In this document: piece after piece, positions 37,685-46,937 of the stretch
How the letters are laid out: each line of letters opens with the position of its first letter
How positions within the stretch are numbered: the stretch's first letter is position 1
Source: Paenibacillus sp. OVF10
GTDB taxonomy: Bacteria > Bacillota > Bacilli > Paenibacillales > Paenibacillaceae
Reading direction: 5' to 3'
Length of the DNA stretch: 64,000 bases
Assembly: GCA_022836915.1 (NCBI GenBank)
Contig: CP094668.1
Location: forward strand, 1,550,001-1,614,000
Notes under the pieces: generated by a model
The model's database searches: none
Told to the model about the DNA's origin: nothing
The model's input: the letters and a program-made list of their open reading frames with translations, nothing else
Made by a program: the position numbers and the translations under genes

Positions 37685-40207
37685 TTACTTCTGATCTGGT
37701 TTCGGGTCCAGGATGGCATAACTGCCCAGCGTAGCCAATTGTGCCGTATTCAGAAGGGCTTCATCCACTGCAGCGAGGGCTTCGCCAGCAGCTGTCATCA
37801 GCTCATCAGAGTCAACAGGGGAGGCAAAACGGAGAATGACCCGGTTCTCTCCTTTTTTAAGTTCACTCTCCGCCTTTGTTTTGTACTCATTAAGGGATGC
37901 GACTTCGAGATCATTCTGCACATAATAATCATTGGCATCGCTCTCGCCATTAAACATCGCGAGCTCGGAATCAAGCCAGTAATCCTTATCTGCTATTGTT
38001 TTCTGACTTGCAGCAGTCTCATCGTTGGCATTGTACAAGAAGTAGGGGATGCCGGAGTTTGTCAGGTTGTTGGTGGCATCCACATGGAACCATTCGTTCC
38101 CGATTTTGACCTTGTTCCATGCATGTGGTACACCGCTGGAAGCGCCCGTTACAACGATGCTTTCCAGTCCCGAGAGATCGGAGAGCAATTTGTAGACGGA
38201 GGCATAGCTGGCACATACCCCAACACCTTTGACCAGAATACCGTATGTGGTAAACGAGTCATTGAACTGCGGATCGACATTTTTGAAGTTGTTTTGCTCC
38301 GCATTTTCCAGCGCTGCATCATCATACTTCGCGTTATCGTTCAGATAATCGTAGATGGCTTTTCGTTTCTCGTCTTCGTTCATGCCATCCTTGATAATGG
38401 AAGCCACAACTTCGTTTGCTTTGGCAATAATCTCATCTTGCTTCTTCTGGATACCACTAGCCGATTCATTATAATGAATCGAAAGGGTAAGCGTACCATA
38501 GTTGTATTCAAAACCTTCCACACCAAGAATCAAGGGATTCTGGTACATCACTTTCAGAACAACATCCGAGAGTGTCGTGAAATTTTGAGCTTCGGGGAAA
38601 GCTTTTAACGAAATTTTATCTTGTGCCGCAATCATGTTTTTGGCTAAAACTTCTTCCAATGCGGAATCTGCATTGATCATTGCATCGCCTGTAGCAGGCT
38701 GAGGCACGGTTTCCTGATTACCTTGTTCTACATTTTGCTGTGTATTCGATTTCTGCTCATCTACCAGATTGTTTTCTTCAGCTTCGGGAGCTGGAGCAGG
38801 TGTTTCGGTGGAAGTTTCTTCAGAAGCCATATCTGAAGAATTATCAGAAGTATCATTAGAAGCCTCGGTGGATACCGGTTCAGCTGCATTCTCTGAAGTC
38901 TCAGTATCGGTTGTGGACTCTGTAGTTGGAGTTTCCGAAGCCGGTGCTTCTTCTGTTTCCGTTGCAGACTCAGGTTCATCATGATTGTTGATGATCGTTG
39001 GCACATCAGGTGCAGGGACGTAAGGTGTGTTATTCTTTGGTTCCACCAGTCCGTTGCTGGACTCGGCTACGGTTTGCTGAGCAAGTCTGTCCAGGTCTGC
39101 TTGGGTCACATTTTCTACACGTACGTAACTTTTCAGAGCTGTTCCTTTAATGTGAAAAGGAATATTTGTTTCATTGAACTCTGAAATCTCTACGCTTTTG
39201 GTATCATAAACAATGGTTTCACGGGCTAGAGATCCGTCATTGTACTCAACTGTTGTTTTCTGAGGAAGAACATCTATATTCTTTAATTTCTCCATATACA
39301 ATTGTTCTTTCAAAGCTGTTGGTAATTGGGAAGCAAGCGGAGCTGTAGGGACACCTCTACTGAAATTGGATTCTTTGCCTCCACCGATTGCAGTGACGTA
39401 ATATTCTCCTCGTAAACCATGGTTCTGATGAGTAGTTATCAGTTCACTATAAGTGCCCAGCCCGCCTCTTCCGTCTTTCATAAAATCATTGAAAGACGTC
39501 TCTGTCGTTACCGCAATATCTAAAGGCAGACTATTACTGAAAGCGTCTTCTGCGCCAGTTAGAGGTACATTTGTATCGAATTTGGTTAGGTCAGAACGTT
39601 CATAAATTTTATATTCGGTGGCACCCTCAACCTTGTCCCAGACCAACGATAACCGTCTGTCTTTATCAATCTCGTATCTTAGGTTGGGCACAGGCAACTC
39701 CGATTTCACTGTAAACGGAATAATGATGGGTTGATCGAGCAGTGTTAGATTTTCCGCATCCGGATCATAATTCAGACGAATGTAATAAATGGGGGCACCG
39801 CCCCAAGAGCCGTGATCCTTGTTCTTCATGGAATCTGAGGTTAAAACGCCCCACCCAAGAGGCCTAATGGAAACGTTGTTGCCATTGGTATCGCGAAGGG
39901 CATGTACATCGCTTGCTTTGAGTGCTTTAATATCGGTATGTACACTTATAATGTCAATAGCTGACAGGTTATTCTTCCGTAAATCTGCTTTAAACTTGAA
40001 CGTAAATTCTTCATCTTGAGCTACGTTGTACATCGGCATAATTGCTTGTTCCGATTCGGAGCCGTATTTTTGCTTCAAACTTAAAATGGTAGAACCTTCT
40101 ACTACTTCGGTAGGATTATTCTCGGACGGACTGCTTTCCTGTTCATTACTCTGGCATCCAGCCAGTAACAGGGTGAGCGCAAACATAATGAAAAATAGAC
40201 GTTTCAT
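37685..40207 (-). CDS. Transglutaminase-like lipoprotein
   Basis: An 840-residue surface lipoprotein, intact. Lipobox LLLAGC puts the anchor at Cys18. Residues about 50-180 are beta-rich, 190-290 look like a fibronectin-III-type domain (LRYEIDKDRRLSLVWDKVEG), 400-500 is a Ser/Thr/Glu/Pro-rich linker, and the C-terminal part holds a transglutaminase/protease core with Cys665 (GVCASYASVYKLL), His695 (PHAWNKVKIG) and Asp710 (FHVDATN). All three catalytic residues are present. Substrate unknown; a cell-wall or protein cross-linking or cleaving role outside the cell is likely. ATG 40207 has AAAGCGGTG upstream. Confidence 0.85.
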   Translation of the reverse strand: MKRLFFIMFALTLLLAGCQSNEQESSPSENNPTEVVEGSTILSLKQKYGSESEQAIMPMYNVAQDEEFTFKFKADLRKNNLSAIDIISVHTDIKALKASDVHALRDTNGNNVSIRPLGWGVLTSDSMKNKDHGSWGGAPIYYIRLNYDPDAENLTLLDQPIIIPFTVKSELPVPNLRYEIDKDRRLSLVWDKVEGATEYKIYERSDLTKFDTNVPLTGAEDAFSNSLPLDIAVTTETSFNDFMKDGRGGLGTYSELITTHQNHGLRGEYYVTAIGGGKESNFSRGVPTAPLASQLPTALKEQLYMEKLKNIDVLPQKTTVEYNDGSLARETIVYDTKSVEISEFNETNIPFHIKGTALKSYVRVENVTQADLDRLAQQTVAESSNGLVEPKNNTPYVPAPDVPTIINNHDEPESATETEEAPASETPTTESTTDTETSENAAEPVSTEASNDTSDNSSDMASEETSTETPAPAPEAEENNLVDEQKSNTQQNVEQGNQETVPQPATGDAMINADSALEEVLAKNMIAAQDKISLKAFPEAQNFTTLSDVVLKVMYQNPLILGVEGFEYNYGTLTLSIHYNESASGIQKKQDEIIAKANEVVASIIKDGMNEDEKRKAIYDYLNDNAKYDDAALENAEQNNFKNVDPQFNDSFTTYGILVKGVGVCASYASVYKLLSDLSGLESIVVTGASSGVPHAWNKVKIGNEWFHVDATNNLTNSGIPYFLYNANDETAASQKTIADKDYWLDSELAMFNGESDANDYYVQNDLEVASLNEYKTKAESELKKGENRVILRFASPVDSDELMTAAGEALAAVDEALLNTAQLATLGSYAILDPKPDQK

Positions 40208-40511
40208 GATACACCGCTTTCTTGTTTTTCTGAGTTGCTCTAATAGCTACGTTGCTACACACCGAAAGATTATCAGATATGGTTAAAACCCATATGTGAA
40301 CCTCTTAACATCTAAACCTCCTATTAATTTCCTGATATCCTTTGCTAGTTTATGGTCATATTGACGCATTGTCAAGGTGAGAGGATAGGATATAAATCCT
40401 GTAGAACAATAGAACAGTTGTAATTCCGTAGCGAGGGGACCATGTTAAAATACAAGAGTTACTACATATTTAAATATATAACAGAATAATTTGAATAGAA
40501 TGGGGTGCCGT
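40208..40511. other. Divergent intergenic region
   Basis: Control region between the transglutaminase lipoprotein and the SnoaL-like gene. It is AT-rich and holds no gene. GGGGTG at 40502-40507 is the ribosome site of the SnoaL-like gene. I see no clear operator. Confidence 0.5.
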
Positions 40512-40931
40512 ATGACAGCGGAACAGATTGTCAGAACCTTTTTTGAAGAAGTCCGATCAGGTCGGAATCCTGATTATGCAAGCAACGTGATGGCAGAACA
40601 AGTACTGGCCCATCAAGTGATATCTGAAGATGAGGTCACGGTCACCCGAACACCTTCTGATTATGCGGATCATGTGCGAGAGATGATTGAAGCATACGGG
40701 GAATTTTCACTCGAAATTCTGGAGTTGCTGACGCAAGGTGATAAAGTTTATGTGCGCTGGAGACAAACGGGTACCCATATTGACGAAGTGGACGGATACA
40801 GCCCAACGAACCTCCCGGTGATTGAAATTGCCAGTGCGGTATACCGAGTGGAAAACGAACAAATTGCAGAGTATTGGATACAGATCGACAGGTTGGGCAT
40901 CGAGAGACAATTGGAACGTAATCGGGGCTGA
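40512..40931 (+). CDS. SnoaL/NTF2-like protein
   Basis: A 139-residue cystatin-fold protein of the SnoaL/ester-cyclase kind: TAEQIVRTFFEEVRSGRNPD at the start, KVYVRWRQTGTH in the middle and VYRVENEQIAEYWIQID at the end. Such proteins isomerise or bind small molecules; the substrate is unknown. ATG 40512 follows GGGGTG by four bases; the upstream TTG at 40491 is not supported. A terminator follows at once. Confidence 0.75.
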   Translation: MTAEQIVRTFFEEVRSGRNPDYASNVMAEQVLAHQVISEDEVTVTRTPSDYADHVREMIEAYGEFSLEILELLTQGDKVYVRWRQTGTHIDEVDGYSPTNLPVIEIASAVYRVENEQIAEYWIQIDRLGIERQLERNRG

Positions 40932-40950
40932 GTTTCTCAGCTCTTTTTTA
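40927..40950 (+). terminator. Intrinsic terminator after SnoaL-like gene
   Basis: GCTGAG TTT CTCAGC followed by TCTTTTTT. Confidence 0.8.
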
Positions 40951-40963
40951 GTTTTCAGTTCTT

Positions 40964-40986
40964 TGTAAGCGTTACCGTGTTATAAT
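40964..40986 (+). promoter_or_regulatory. Promoter of GH94 gene with cre-like box
   Basis: An extended -10 element, TGTTATAAT, ends at 40986. Directly upstream, TGTAAGCGTTACC (40964-40976) matches the cre consensus and repeats the 13-mer found at 131-143. A regulator bound there would cover the promoter. Confidence 0.6.
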
Positions 40987-41060
40987 GAACAAAGTTGTAT
41001 ACAAGTTACCTAAAACGTTTTCTGTCTTTTGACTCCATTATCTGAAAGTGAGGTCCAGTG

Positions 41061-43439
41061 ATGATTAAAGCAACGGAAGATAATCAATATGTTGAACTAA
41101 CAAGCCCTACAAGCTTACCGAAGGCATCCGGATTCCTTTGGAATGAAAAGATGATGATTCATGTGAATTGCCGGGGTTATGCTGTGGCCCAATTCATGCA
41201 GCCCGAACCTGCCAAATACTCGTACGCGCCCAACCTGGAAGCGAAGACATTTATGCAACCGGAGCAGCCATACTATGCCCATCATCCGGGACGGTTTGTC
41301 TACATTAAAGATGAAATAAGCGGCGAAATCTTCTCTGCCCCCTATGAACCGGTTCGCAAGCAGGCGGAAAATTATACGTTCGCGGTAGGCAAACACGATA
41401 TTCACTGGAAAGTGATTCAGGACGACATTTGCATTGAAATGTCCCTGCGTTTGCCGAAGGAAGATGTCATGGAGCTGTGGCGTGTGAAGGTAACCAATCT
41501 GTCTTCGAGAAAACGCAAGCTTAGTATCTACCCGTATTTTACGGTTGGTTATATGTCATGGATGAACCAGTCCGGTTCATATGTGGAAGATTTGCAGGGC
41601 ATTGTCTGCTCGGCGGTTACGCCGTATCAGAAATATCAGGATTATAGCAAAATCAAAAACTACAGCGACAAAACCTATCTGCTTGCAGATCACCAACCGA
41701 CTGCATGGGAAGTGAATCATGAGAGCTTTGAAGGCGAAGGCGGACTTCATAATCCTTCCGCTCTTCATTCGGAGATACTTGCTGGTGGAGATGCTCGTTA
41801 TGAGACACCAGTGGCTGTATTGCAATACAGAGTAGAGCTGGAAGCTGGTGCTGAGCAGGCATATCGATTCATCTTTGGCCCGGCTCATGATGAGACAGAG
41901 ATTGAGGGCATCCGTCAGCATTATTTTGTGAAGCAGAATGAGGCAGGACAGGATGGTTTCACCGCAGCCGAGCAGGAGTATGCTGATTATATTGCGGAAG
42001 GGCATGGAAACATTCAGATTGAGACACCGGACAGCTGGCTAGATAATGTCGTGAATCACTGGCTACCTCGCCAGATGTACTATCATGGCAAAACCAATCG
42101 TCTGACAACCGATCCGCAGACGCGGAATTATTTGCAGGACAACATGGGCATGAGTTACATTCAGCCACAGATTGCGCGGGCTGCGTTCTTGACTGCTTTG
42201 TCTCAACAGCATATAAGCGGCGCGATGCCAGACGGCATTATTTTGCACCCGGACGCAGAACTGAAATATATTAACCAGGTTCCTCATACCGATCATTGTA
42301 TCTGGCTCCCAGTCTGTATGAAGACCTATTTGGATGAAACGAATGACTATAGCATTTTGGAGGAACAGGTTCCTTTTACAGACAGTGAACAGAAGGTTTC
42401 GGTATTGGAACATATGAATCTTGCGATGCGCTGGTTGATCCATGAGCGGGATGCGCGTGGGTTGAACTATATCAATCAGGGTGACTGGTGTGATCCGATG
42501 AATATGGTGGGATACAAAGGCAAAGGCGTATCCGGCTGGCTGACCATTGCGACGGCATATGCATTTAATGTGTGGGCAGATCTTGCTGAACAGGCAGGGC
42601 ATGCCGAGGTTGCGAAGGAATTCCGTCAGGAAGCCAATCAGACCAATGCGACAGCGAATGAGTACCTGTGGGATGGGGACTGGTACGCCCGAGGCATTAC
42701 GGATGATAACGTAGTGTTTGGTGTAAGCAAAGACGTGGAAGGACGCATCTATATTAATCCTCAGAGCTGGGCACTTATGAGCGGTGCTGCGGATCAGGAG
42801 AAACAGGAGAAGTTAATCCGTGCGGTAGAGGAGCAATTGGAGACGCCATATGGTGTCGAGAAGCTCGCGCCGTCTTTCACCGCCATGCGGGAGGATGTAG
42901 GTCGTGTCACGCAAAAACATCCGGGAAGTGCGGAGAATGGTGCAGTGTACAATCACGCGGCAGCTTTCTATATTTATGCGTTGTACCTGGTGGGAGAGAA
43001 GGAGAAGGCGTTTCGTCTGCTGCGTAAAATGATTCCTGGCCCTGATGGCGAGGATATTCTCCAACGGGGTCAACTCCCTGTATTTATCCCGAATTATTAT
43101 CGCGGAGCCTATCGTCAATTCCCACGTACAGCGGGTCGCTCCAGTCATCTGTTCAACACCGGCACGGTGCCTTGGGTGTATCGTTGTCTGATCGACGGAT
43201 TGTTTGGACTGCAAGGTCATGCACAAGGGCTTCAAGTGCGTCCGCAGTTACCAGAAGATTGGAACGAGGCATCGGTTACACGGTTGTTCCGCGGGGCTGA
43301 GCTGAACGTGAACATGAAGAAGGATGCAACTGTCCAGCAGATTGAAGTGTACGTTGACGGTGAAGGGATCGAAGGCGACATCATCAAGAATATCCAAGTT
43401 GGCGTGAAATATGAGGTGCTGGTGAAGCTGCCTTTGTAG
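41061..43439 (+). CDS. GH94 glycoside phosphorylase (cellobionic-acid phosphorylase-like)
   Basis: An intact 792-residue cytoplasmic enzyme of GH94: N-terminal beta-sandwich (about 1-280), linker helices, alpha/alpha barrel (about 330-710) and C-terminal beta domain. The catalytic Asp is probably Asp475 in NQGDWCDPMNMVG. Cellobiose phosphorylases usually read GDWNDGMN there, so the Cys and Pro point to another subgroup; overall length and the GKGVSGWL stretch fit cellobionic acid phosphorylases, but this is from memory of the family. It would release glucose 1-phosphate from a beta-glucoside. ATG 41061 lies six bases after GTGAGGT; GTG 41058 is the alternative. Confidence 0.82.
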   Translation: MIKATEDNQYVELTSPTSLPKASGFLWNEKMMIHVNCRGYAVAQFMQPEPAKYSYAPNLEAKTFMQPEQPYYAHHPGRFVYIKDEISGEIFSAPYEPVRKQAENYTFAVGKHDIHWKVIQDDICIEMSLRLPKEDVMELWRVKVTNLSSRKRKLSIYPYFTVGYMSWMNQSGSYVEDLQGIVCSAVTPYQKYQDYSKIKNYSDKTYLLADHQPTAWEVNHESFEGEGGLHNPSALHSEILAGGDARYETPVAVLQYRVELEAGAEQAYRFIFGPAHDETEIEGIRQHYFVKQNEAGQDGFTAAEQEYADYIAEGHGNIQIETPDSWLDNVVNHWLPRQMYYHGKTNRLTTDPQTRNYLQDNMGMSYIQPQIARAAFLTALSQQHISGAMPDGIILHPDAELKYINQVPHTDHCIWLPVCMKTYLDETNDYSILEEQVPFTDSEQKVSVLEHMNLAMRWLIHERDARGLNYINQGDWCDPMNMVGYKGKGVSGWLTIATAYAFNVWADLAEQAGHAEVAKEFRQEANQTNATANEYLWDGDWYARGITDDNVVFGVSKDVEGRIYINPQSWALMSGAADQEKQEKLIRAVEEQLETPYGVEKLAPSFTAMREDVGRVTQKHPGSAENGAVYNHAAAFYIYALYLVGEKEKAFRLLRKMIPGPDGEDILQRGQLPVFIPNYYRGAYRQFPRTAGRSSHLFNTGTVPWVYRCLIDGLFGLQGHAQGLQVRPQLPEDWNEASVTRLFRGAELNVNMKKDATVQQIEVYVDGEGIEGDIIKNIQVGVKYEVLVKLPL

Positions 43440-43500
43440 AAAAGAGTACGGAGTACTACTAAACGTTGTGAAGAGTTTTGTACAGTACAGAAACCGAATT

Positions 43501-43541
43501 AAAAACTGCCTTTCCTTAATTAGGAGGAGGGCAGTTTTTAA
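43501..43541. terminator. Bidirectional intrinsic terminator
   Basis: AAAAACTGCCTTTCC / GGAGGGCAGTTTTTAA between convergent genes. Confidence 0.85.
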
Positions 43542-43552
43542 TTTCAACTTGA

Positions 43553-44320
43553 TCAGGACTCGCTCCATTCTTTGACTCTGTACCAATAGCTATAAATCTC
43601 CGAATAACCCAGCTTGGCATAGAGCTTTAATGCAGGTGCATTATTTGCAACCACTTGTAGATAACTGGCCGTGGCGCCCTGTTTTTTTGCCCAATGCAGG
43701 AGGTGCAGGATCATCTGTTCAGCAAGTCCCTGATTCCGGAAGTTAGCGTCTGTAATGATGTCATACAATCCAATATAGCCACGCTCGATTACACCGAACC
43801 CACAAGCGACGACTTGCCCGTCAATTAACAGCGAGATGAAACCTACCTGTGTACGGATGTTATGTAACATTTGTTCCGTCGTTGCCCTTTGCAGATCATT
43901 CACCTTGTTCAATCGGCAAAAGTGATCCAGCCAAGCTGTGGTCAACTGTTCGTCGATCTGTACAGCTTGGTGCACAGGCTCTTTGATCTCTTCCAGACTC
44001 CGAGTTTGGATACGGGTCAGATCAACAACGCCATACCCTTTGTCTTGCAAAAGCTGGTCGAGATGATCCGGCTGAACAAACGGCGTGATTTTGAATATGG
44101 TACTTAACTGATTGGAAGCATAGATACGCTCACATTCCTCAATCTTTTCATGCACATCCAGAGTGGAGTAGTGGATAGGTTGAACGGAGTTGGCACGTTT
44201 GGTATATCCTTTGGCAAAACGCAGTACCCAGCCGTCATACAGTAAGGTGGACAAGGGCTGCCAGTGATTAAGCGATAGTTCTTCAATGGTTTTGTGTTCT
44301 GTATCTATTGTATGAGTCAT
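43553..44320 (-). CDS. GNAT-family N-acetyltransferase
   Basis: A 255-residue protein. The C-terminal half is a GNAT domain with the acetyl-CoA loop FRNQGLAEQMI and LQVVANNAPALKLYAKLGY; the N-terminal half (LSLNHWQPLSTLLYDGWVLRF) is a degenerate second GNAT-like unit common in this subgroup. Substrate unknown. ATG 44320 follows GGAGG by seven bases; TTG 44326 is rejected. Confidence 0.85.
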   Translation of the reverse strand: MTHTIDTEHKTIEELSLNHWQPLSTLLYDGWVLRFAKGYTKRANSVQPIHYSTLDVHEKIEECERIYASNQLSTIFKITPFVQPDHLDQLLQDKGYGVVDLTRIQTRSLEEIKEPVHQAVQIDEQLTTAWLDHFCRLNKVNDLQRATTEQMLHNIRTQVGFISLLIDGQVVACGFGVIERGYIGLYDIITDANFRNQGLAEQMILHLLHWAKKQGATASYLQVVANNAPALKLYAKLGYSEIYSYWYRVKEWSES

Positions 44321-44473
44321 ATCCAACCTCCGATTTTGTAATTAAATAATAATACATAATAATGTATAAAAATACAACAAAAACAGATATATCGCCGAAC
44401 AGTATGCATTATAGCCGGAGATGGTATACAATTTGATTTGGTTGAAAGAATAACTTCAGAAGCGGAGAGCATT

Positions 44474-45135
44474 ATGTTAACTATAGAATTAAATAATCAC
44501 AGCATTAACTGTCATATCGAATACGGCAAACGCAAGAAAGTTTCCATCACGATGGACTTGCCTTACATGGTAACGATCAAGGCACCGAATGGTACCAGTG
44601 AAGACATGATCCGGCAACTTGTGGAGCAGCATGGGGATGTGATCTTGAAGAAATCCGCTCTGATGCAGCAAGCGCTCGACGGTCCTCAAGCCAAGGAATA
44701 TGAAGATGAGGGCAAGGGAAGTTCCTGCTTTTTGGCAAGGAACATGCACTGCATGAATTAATTCCTGTAGAGGGGCTTACAGAAGAGGAGCTGCGAGCGA
44801 ATCTGAAGAAGTTTTATTTTGCAGAGTGTAAACGCATGATTGGGGAGCGCATCGGTCGCTACCAGCAAGAGTTGAAGGTGAAGCCGAAGTCAGTAGAGAT
44901 CGTAGATTCTCCCACCAAGTGGGGCAGTTGTAGCTGGGACAAAAAGCTGACGTTCAATTATCGCCTGGCGATGGCGCCACTGGAAGTGATAGATTATGTC
45001 ATCATCCATGAACTTTGCCATATTCACCACATGAATCATGATCGTTCCTTCTGGCGACGGATCGGCAGCATCATGCCGGATTACAAAACAAAAGAAGATT
45101 ACCTGATGCGCAATGGTCGAGCCATGACACTATAA
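44474..45135 (+). CDS. YgjP-like zinc metallopeptidase (one frame break)
   Basis: A 220-residue protein of the M48-related YgjP/DUF45 family. The zinc site is His179/His183 in VIIHELCHIHHMNH; WGSCSWDKKLTFNYRL just before it is the family signature. No membrane segment. The frame is broken by a missing base near GGG 44716-44718; one G restores GKFLLFGKEHALHELIPVEG. ATG 44474 has GCGGAGAG upstream; the reading from 44438 is not needed. It is probably a cytoplasmic protease of unknown target. Confidence 0.85.
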
Positions 45136-45189
45136 TTTCAGACTCAAGCTTGTACTTGATACGATACATTTCTCCACTATTATTCGTAT

Positions 45190-45238
45190 AATCCGCAAAG
45201 GTCTTACTGTTGCAGTGAGCGGCTTCGCGGATTTTTGT
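45190..45238. terminator. Intrinsic terminator between convergent genes
   Basis: AATCCGC (45190-45196) pairs with GCGGATT (45227-45233), followed by TTTT; an inner GCAGTGAGC stretch may add pairs. Confidence 0.6.
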
Positions 45239-45250
45239 TGTGTCTGGATA

Positions 45251-46333
45251 TTAGGAATAAGATAATTGAACGCCGTATTGTGTGAAAAAATGAATAACCG
45301 CATCCATGTCCATTCGGTCATCGAACAGATGCTCAGGATAATAGATGCCTGGAGCCATAGGCTTGTCCGTTGTCATCAAGAGTATCTTCTCGGCTTGCAC
45401 CGCAGCGCCGAGTGCAGTCATATGAGTTTGACCGAGTGGGTCAGAGACTGTTATCGTTCGTTCAACCTTGTTCCCTTTGGCATCCAGCCCTTTCAATTGA
45501 ATGACGAGATGATGTGCACTCCCGGTTCCCGGATTATAGAGCAATTTCCGCCGGAATGGCTGGAAACGTTCACCACTGATCATCCTCCATACTCCGGTTT
45601 TGACCAATCCGGCGAGTGCATAGGTAGATACTTTACTATCGAATGAAATACGGAAACTGGCGGAATCAATATGACTCGTATGAGGCAAAGTGACGTGATC
45701 GGGTGTGTCCAGTCTGTAACATGGGGTCGTATACCCGTTCGGGAAATGTACTTTAATCGGATCTGTCATGGGATAGACAAGCCGGTTCGTGTTGGATTCG
45801 GTTACCTGAAAAGGAATACTCATCCGATCCATAAAGGCAGCTGAGTCAGGCCCGGCTTTATCTCGCAGCGAGTACAAGGCATGAATGTTTACTTCGACAT
45901 GTTGCAGCGATTTAGAAAGTATCATGGCAAATAAAGAAGCTGTTCCTGCCATCCATCCAGAGGATAGCACTACAGGGGCATGAAGTTCCTCCTGCGCTAC
46001 TGAACGGATCGCTTGATTGAACACCTCAGTCCAGCGTGTTACATCGATAAGTGGAATTTTTCTCCGCACTGCCGATACCAGTAGCCGATCATCCAGATCG
46101 TTCACTGCATTAATGATTAACGATATATTCTCTCCTGCGTGAATCAGTGGATCGTCTGCATTGGTATCAACAACAACCGTTTGGACACGATTGGATGGAA
46201 AAGGTGCTGCTTTACCCGCAGAACGGCCTCCCAGTACCAATTCCAGATCAGGATGCCTGTCATGCAAAATGCGGGCAAGCTGTGCACCTACAGCACCATA
46301 ACCTCCAGCGATAAGAACTCTTTTTCTATTCAT
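45251..46333 (-). CDS. Saccharopine-dehydrogenase-like NAD(P)-binding protein
   Basis: An intact 360-residue protein. The N-terminus is a Rossmann fold (VLIAGGYGAVGAQLARIL) and the rest matches the saccharopine dehydrogenase NADP-binding family; INAVNDLDDRLLVSAV and IPLIDVTRW are typical. The substrate is unknown. CGGAGG lies before the ATG at 46333. It follows the ArsR-type repressor on the same strand, with a perfect 30-base dyad operator between them, so it is surely the regulated gene. Confidence 0.82.
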   Translation of the reverse strand: MNRKRVLIAGGYGAVGAQLARILHDRHPDLELVLGGRSAGKAAPFPSNRVQTVVVDTNADDPLIHAGENISLIINAVNDLDDRLLVSAVRRKIPLIDVTRWTEVFNQAIRSVAQEELHAPVVLSSGWMAGTASLFAMILSKSLQHVEVNIHALYSLRDKAGPDSAAFMDRMSIPFQVTESNTNRLVYPMTDPIKVHFPNGYTTPCYRLDTPDHVTLPHTSHIDSASFRISFDSKVSTYALAGLVKTGVWRMISGERFQPFRRKLLYNPGTGSAHHLVIQLKGLDAKGNKVERTITVSDPLGQTHMTALGAAVQAEKILLMTTDKPMAPGIYYPEHLFDDRMDMDAVIHFFTQYGVQLSYS

Positions 46334-46363
46334 TCGATAAACCTCCGTTGATATGTTTATGTA

Positions 46364-46393
46364 CTTATATGTTTAAACTATTAAACATATAAG
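46364..46393 (-). promoter_or_regulatory. Perfect dyad operator before dehydrogenase gene
   Basis: CTTATATGTTTAA, spacer ACTA, TTAAACATATAAG: a perfect 13-4-13 inverted repeat 31 bases before the ATG at 46333. It shares the TGTTTAA / TTTAAAC core with the dyad in front of the repressor gene. Confidence 0.8.
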
Positions 46394-46432
46394 AGTGAAG
46401 AAAAGGAATGCAGTACACCAGCGCGGTATGCG

Positions 46433-46753
46433 CTAGCTCTGACATTCCACTTCCACGAGATGAACGAGCTGTTTGAGTAATTCGATCGCATCGTTGAACT
46501 CCAGCTTGTAATACATCTCCGTACCTTTTTTCTGAACCGATAACAGCCCGGATTGACGCAATATTTTCAAGTGATGAGAGACCGTAGGGCGTGACATGGG
46601 GACATGCTCTGCAATCTGTGATACGTTCATGCTCTCTTGATCAATGAGCAGCGATATGATTCGCTGGCGAACGGGATCTCCCAAACCTTGAAGATAAGGA
46701 CTTAGATTCTCGAAAATATCAGTAACTTTTTGGTTACCCATCGACTCGTTCAT
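46433..46753 (-). CDS. ArsR-family autorepressor
   Basis: A 106-residue winged-helix protein. The DNA-recognition region is MSRPTVSHHLKILRQSGLL; the end ELLKQLVHLVEVECQS is the dimer helix. The only Cys is near the C-terminus (ECQS), so no classical ArsR metal site. The sequence is like the SdpR/YozA group. Related AT-rich dyads lie before this gene (46765-46796) and before the dehydrogenase gene (46364-46393), so it probably represses both. ATG 46753 with GGAGTGAG upstream. Confidence 0.85.
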   Translation of the reverse strand: MNESMGNQKVTDIFENLSPYLQGLGDPVRQRIISLLIDQESMNVSQIAEHVPMSRPTVSHHLKILRQSGLLSVQKKGTEMYYKLEFNDAIELLKQLVHLVEVECQS

Positions 46754-46764
46754 GGCTCACTCCG

Positions 46765-46796
46765 TTATAATGTTTAATTGTTTAAACGTATTATAA
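46765..46796 (-). promoter_or_regulatory. Dyad operator before ArsR-family autorepressor
   Basis: TTATAATGTTTAA and TTTAAACGTATTATAA form an imperfect inverted repeat around TTG, with the same TGTTTAA / TTTAAAC core as the operator at 46364. It also contains TATAAT-like elements, so binding would block the repressor's own promoter. Confidence 0.65.
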
Positions 46797-46937
46797 GGCT
46801 TAGTTCACTTAAAAATCAAATTTAACATTCCAAGTTGCAGGAAAATAGCTGTTCCGCTTGTCCATTTGAAGTACAATATAAGCAAATATGCCCGTACCAC
46901 GAATCCATTGATGTATCCGTGGTGGAAGGAGTCCAAG

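Noticed and set aside
38769-38984. A Ser/Val-rich 71-codon reading on the plus strand
   Set aside because: It is the antisense of the low-complexity stalk of the transglutaminase lipoprotein.
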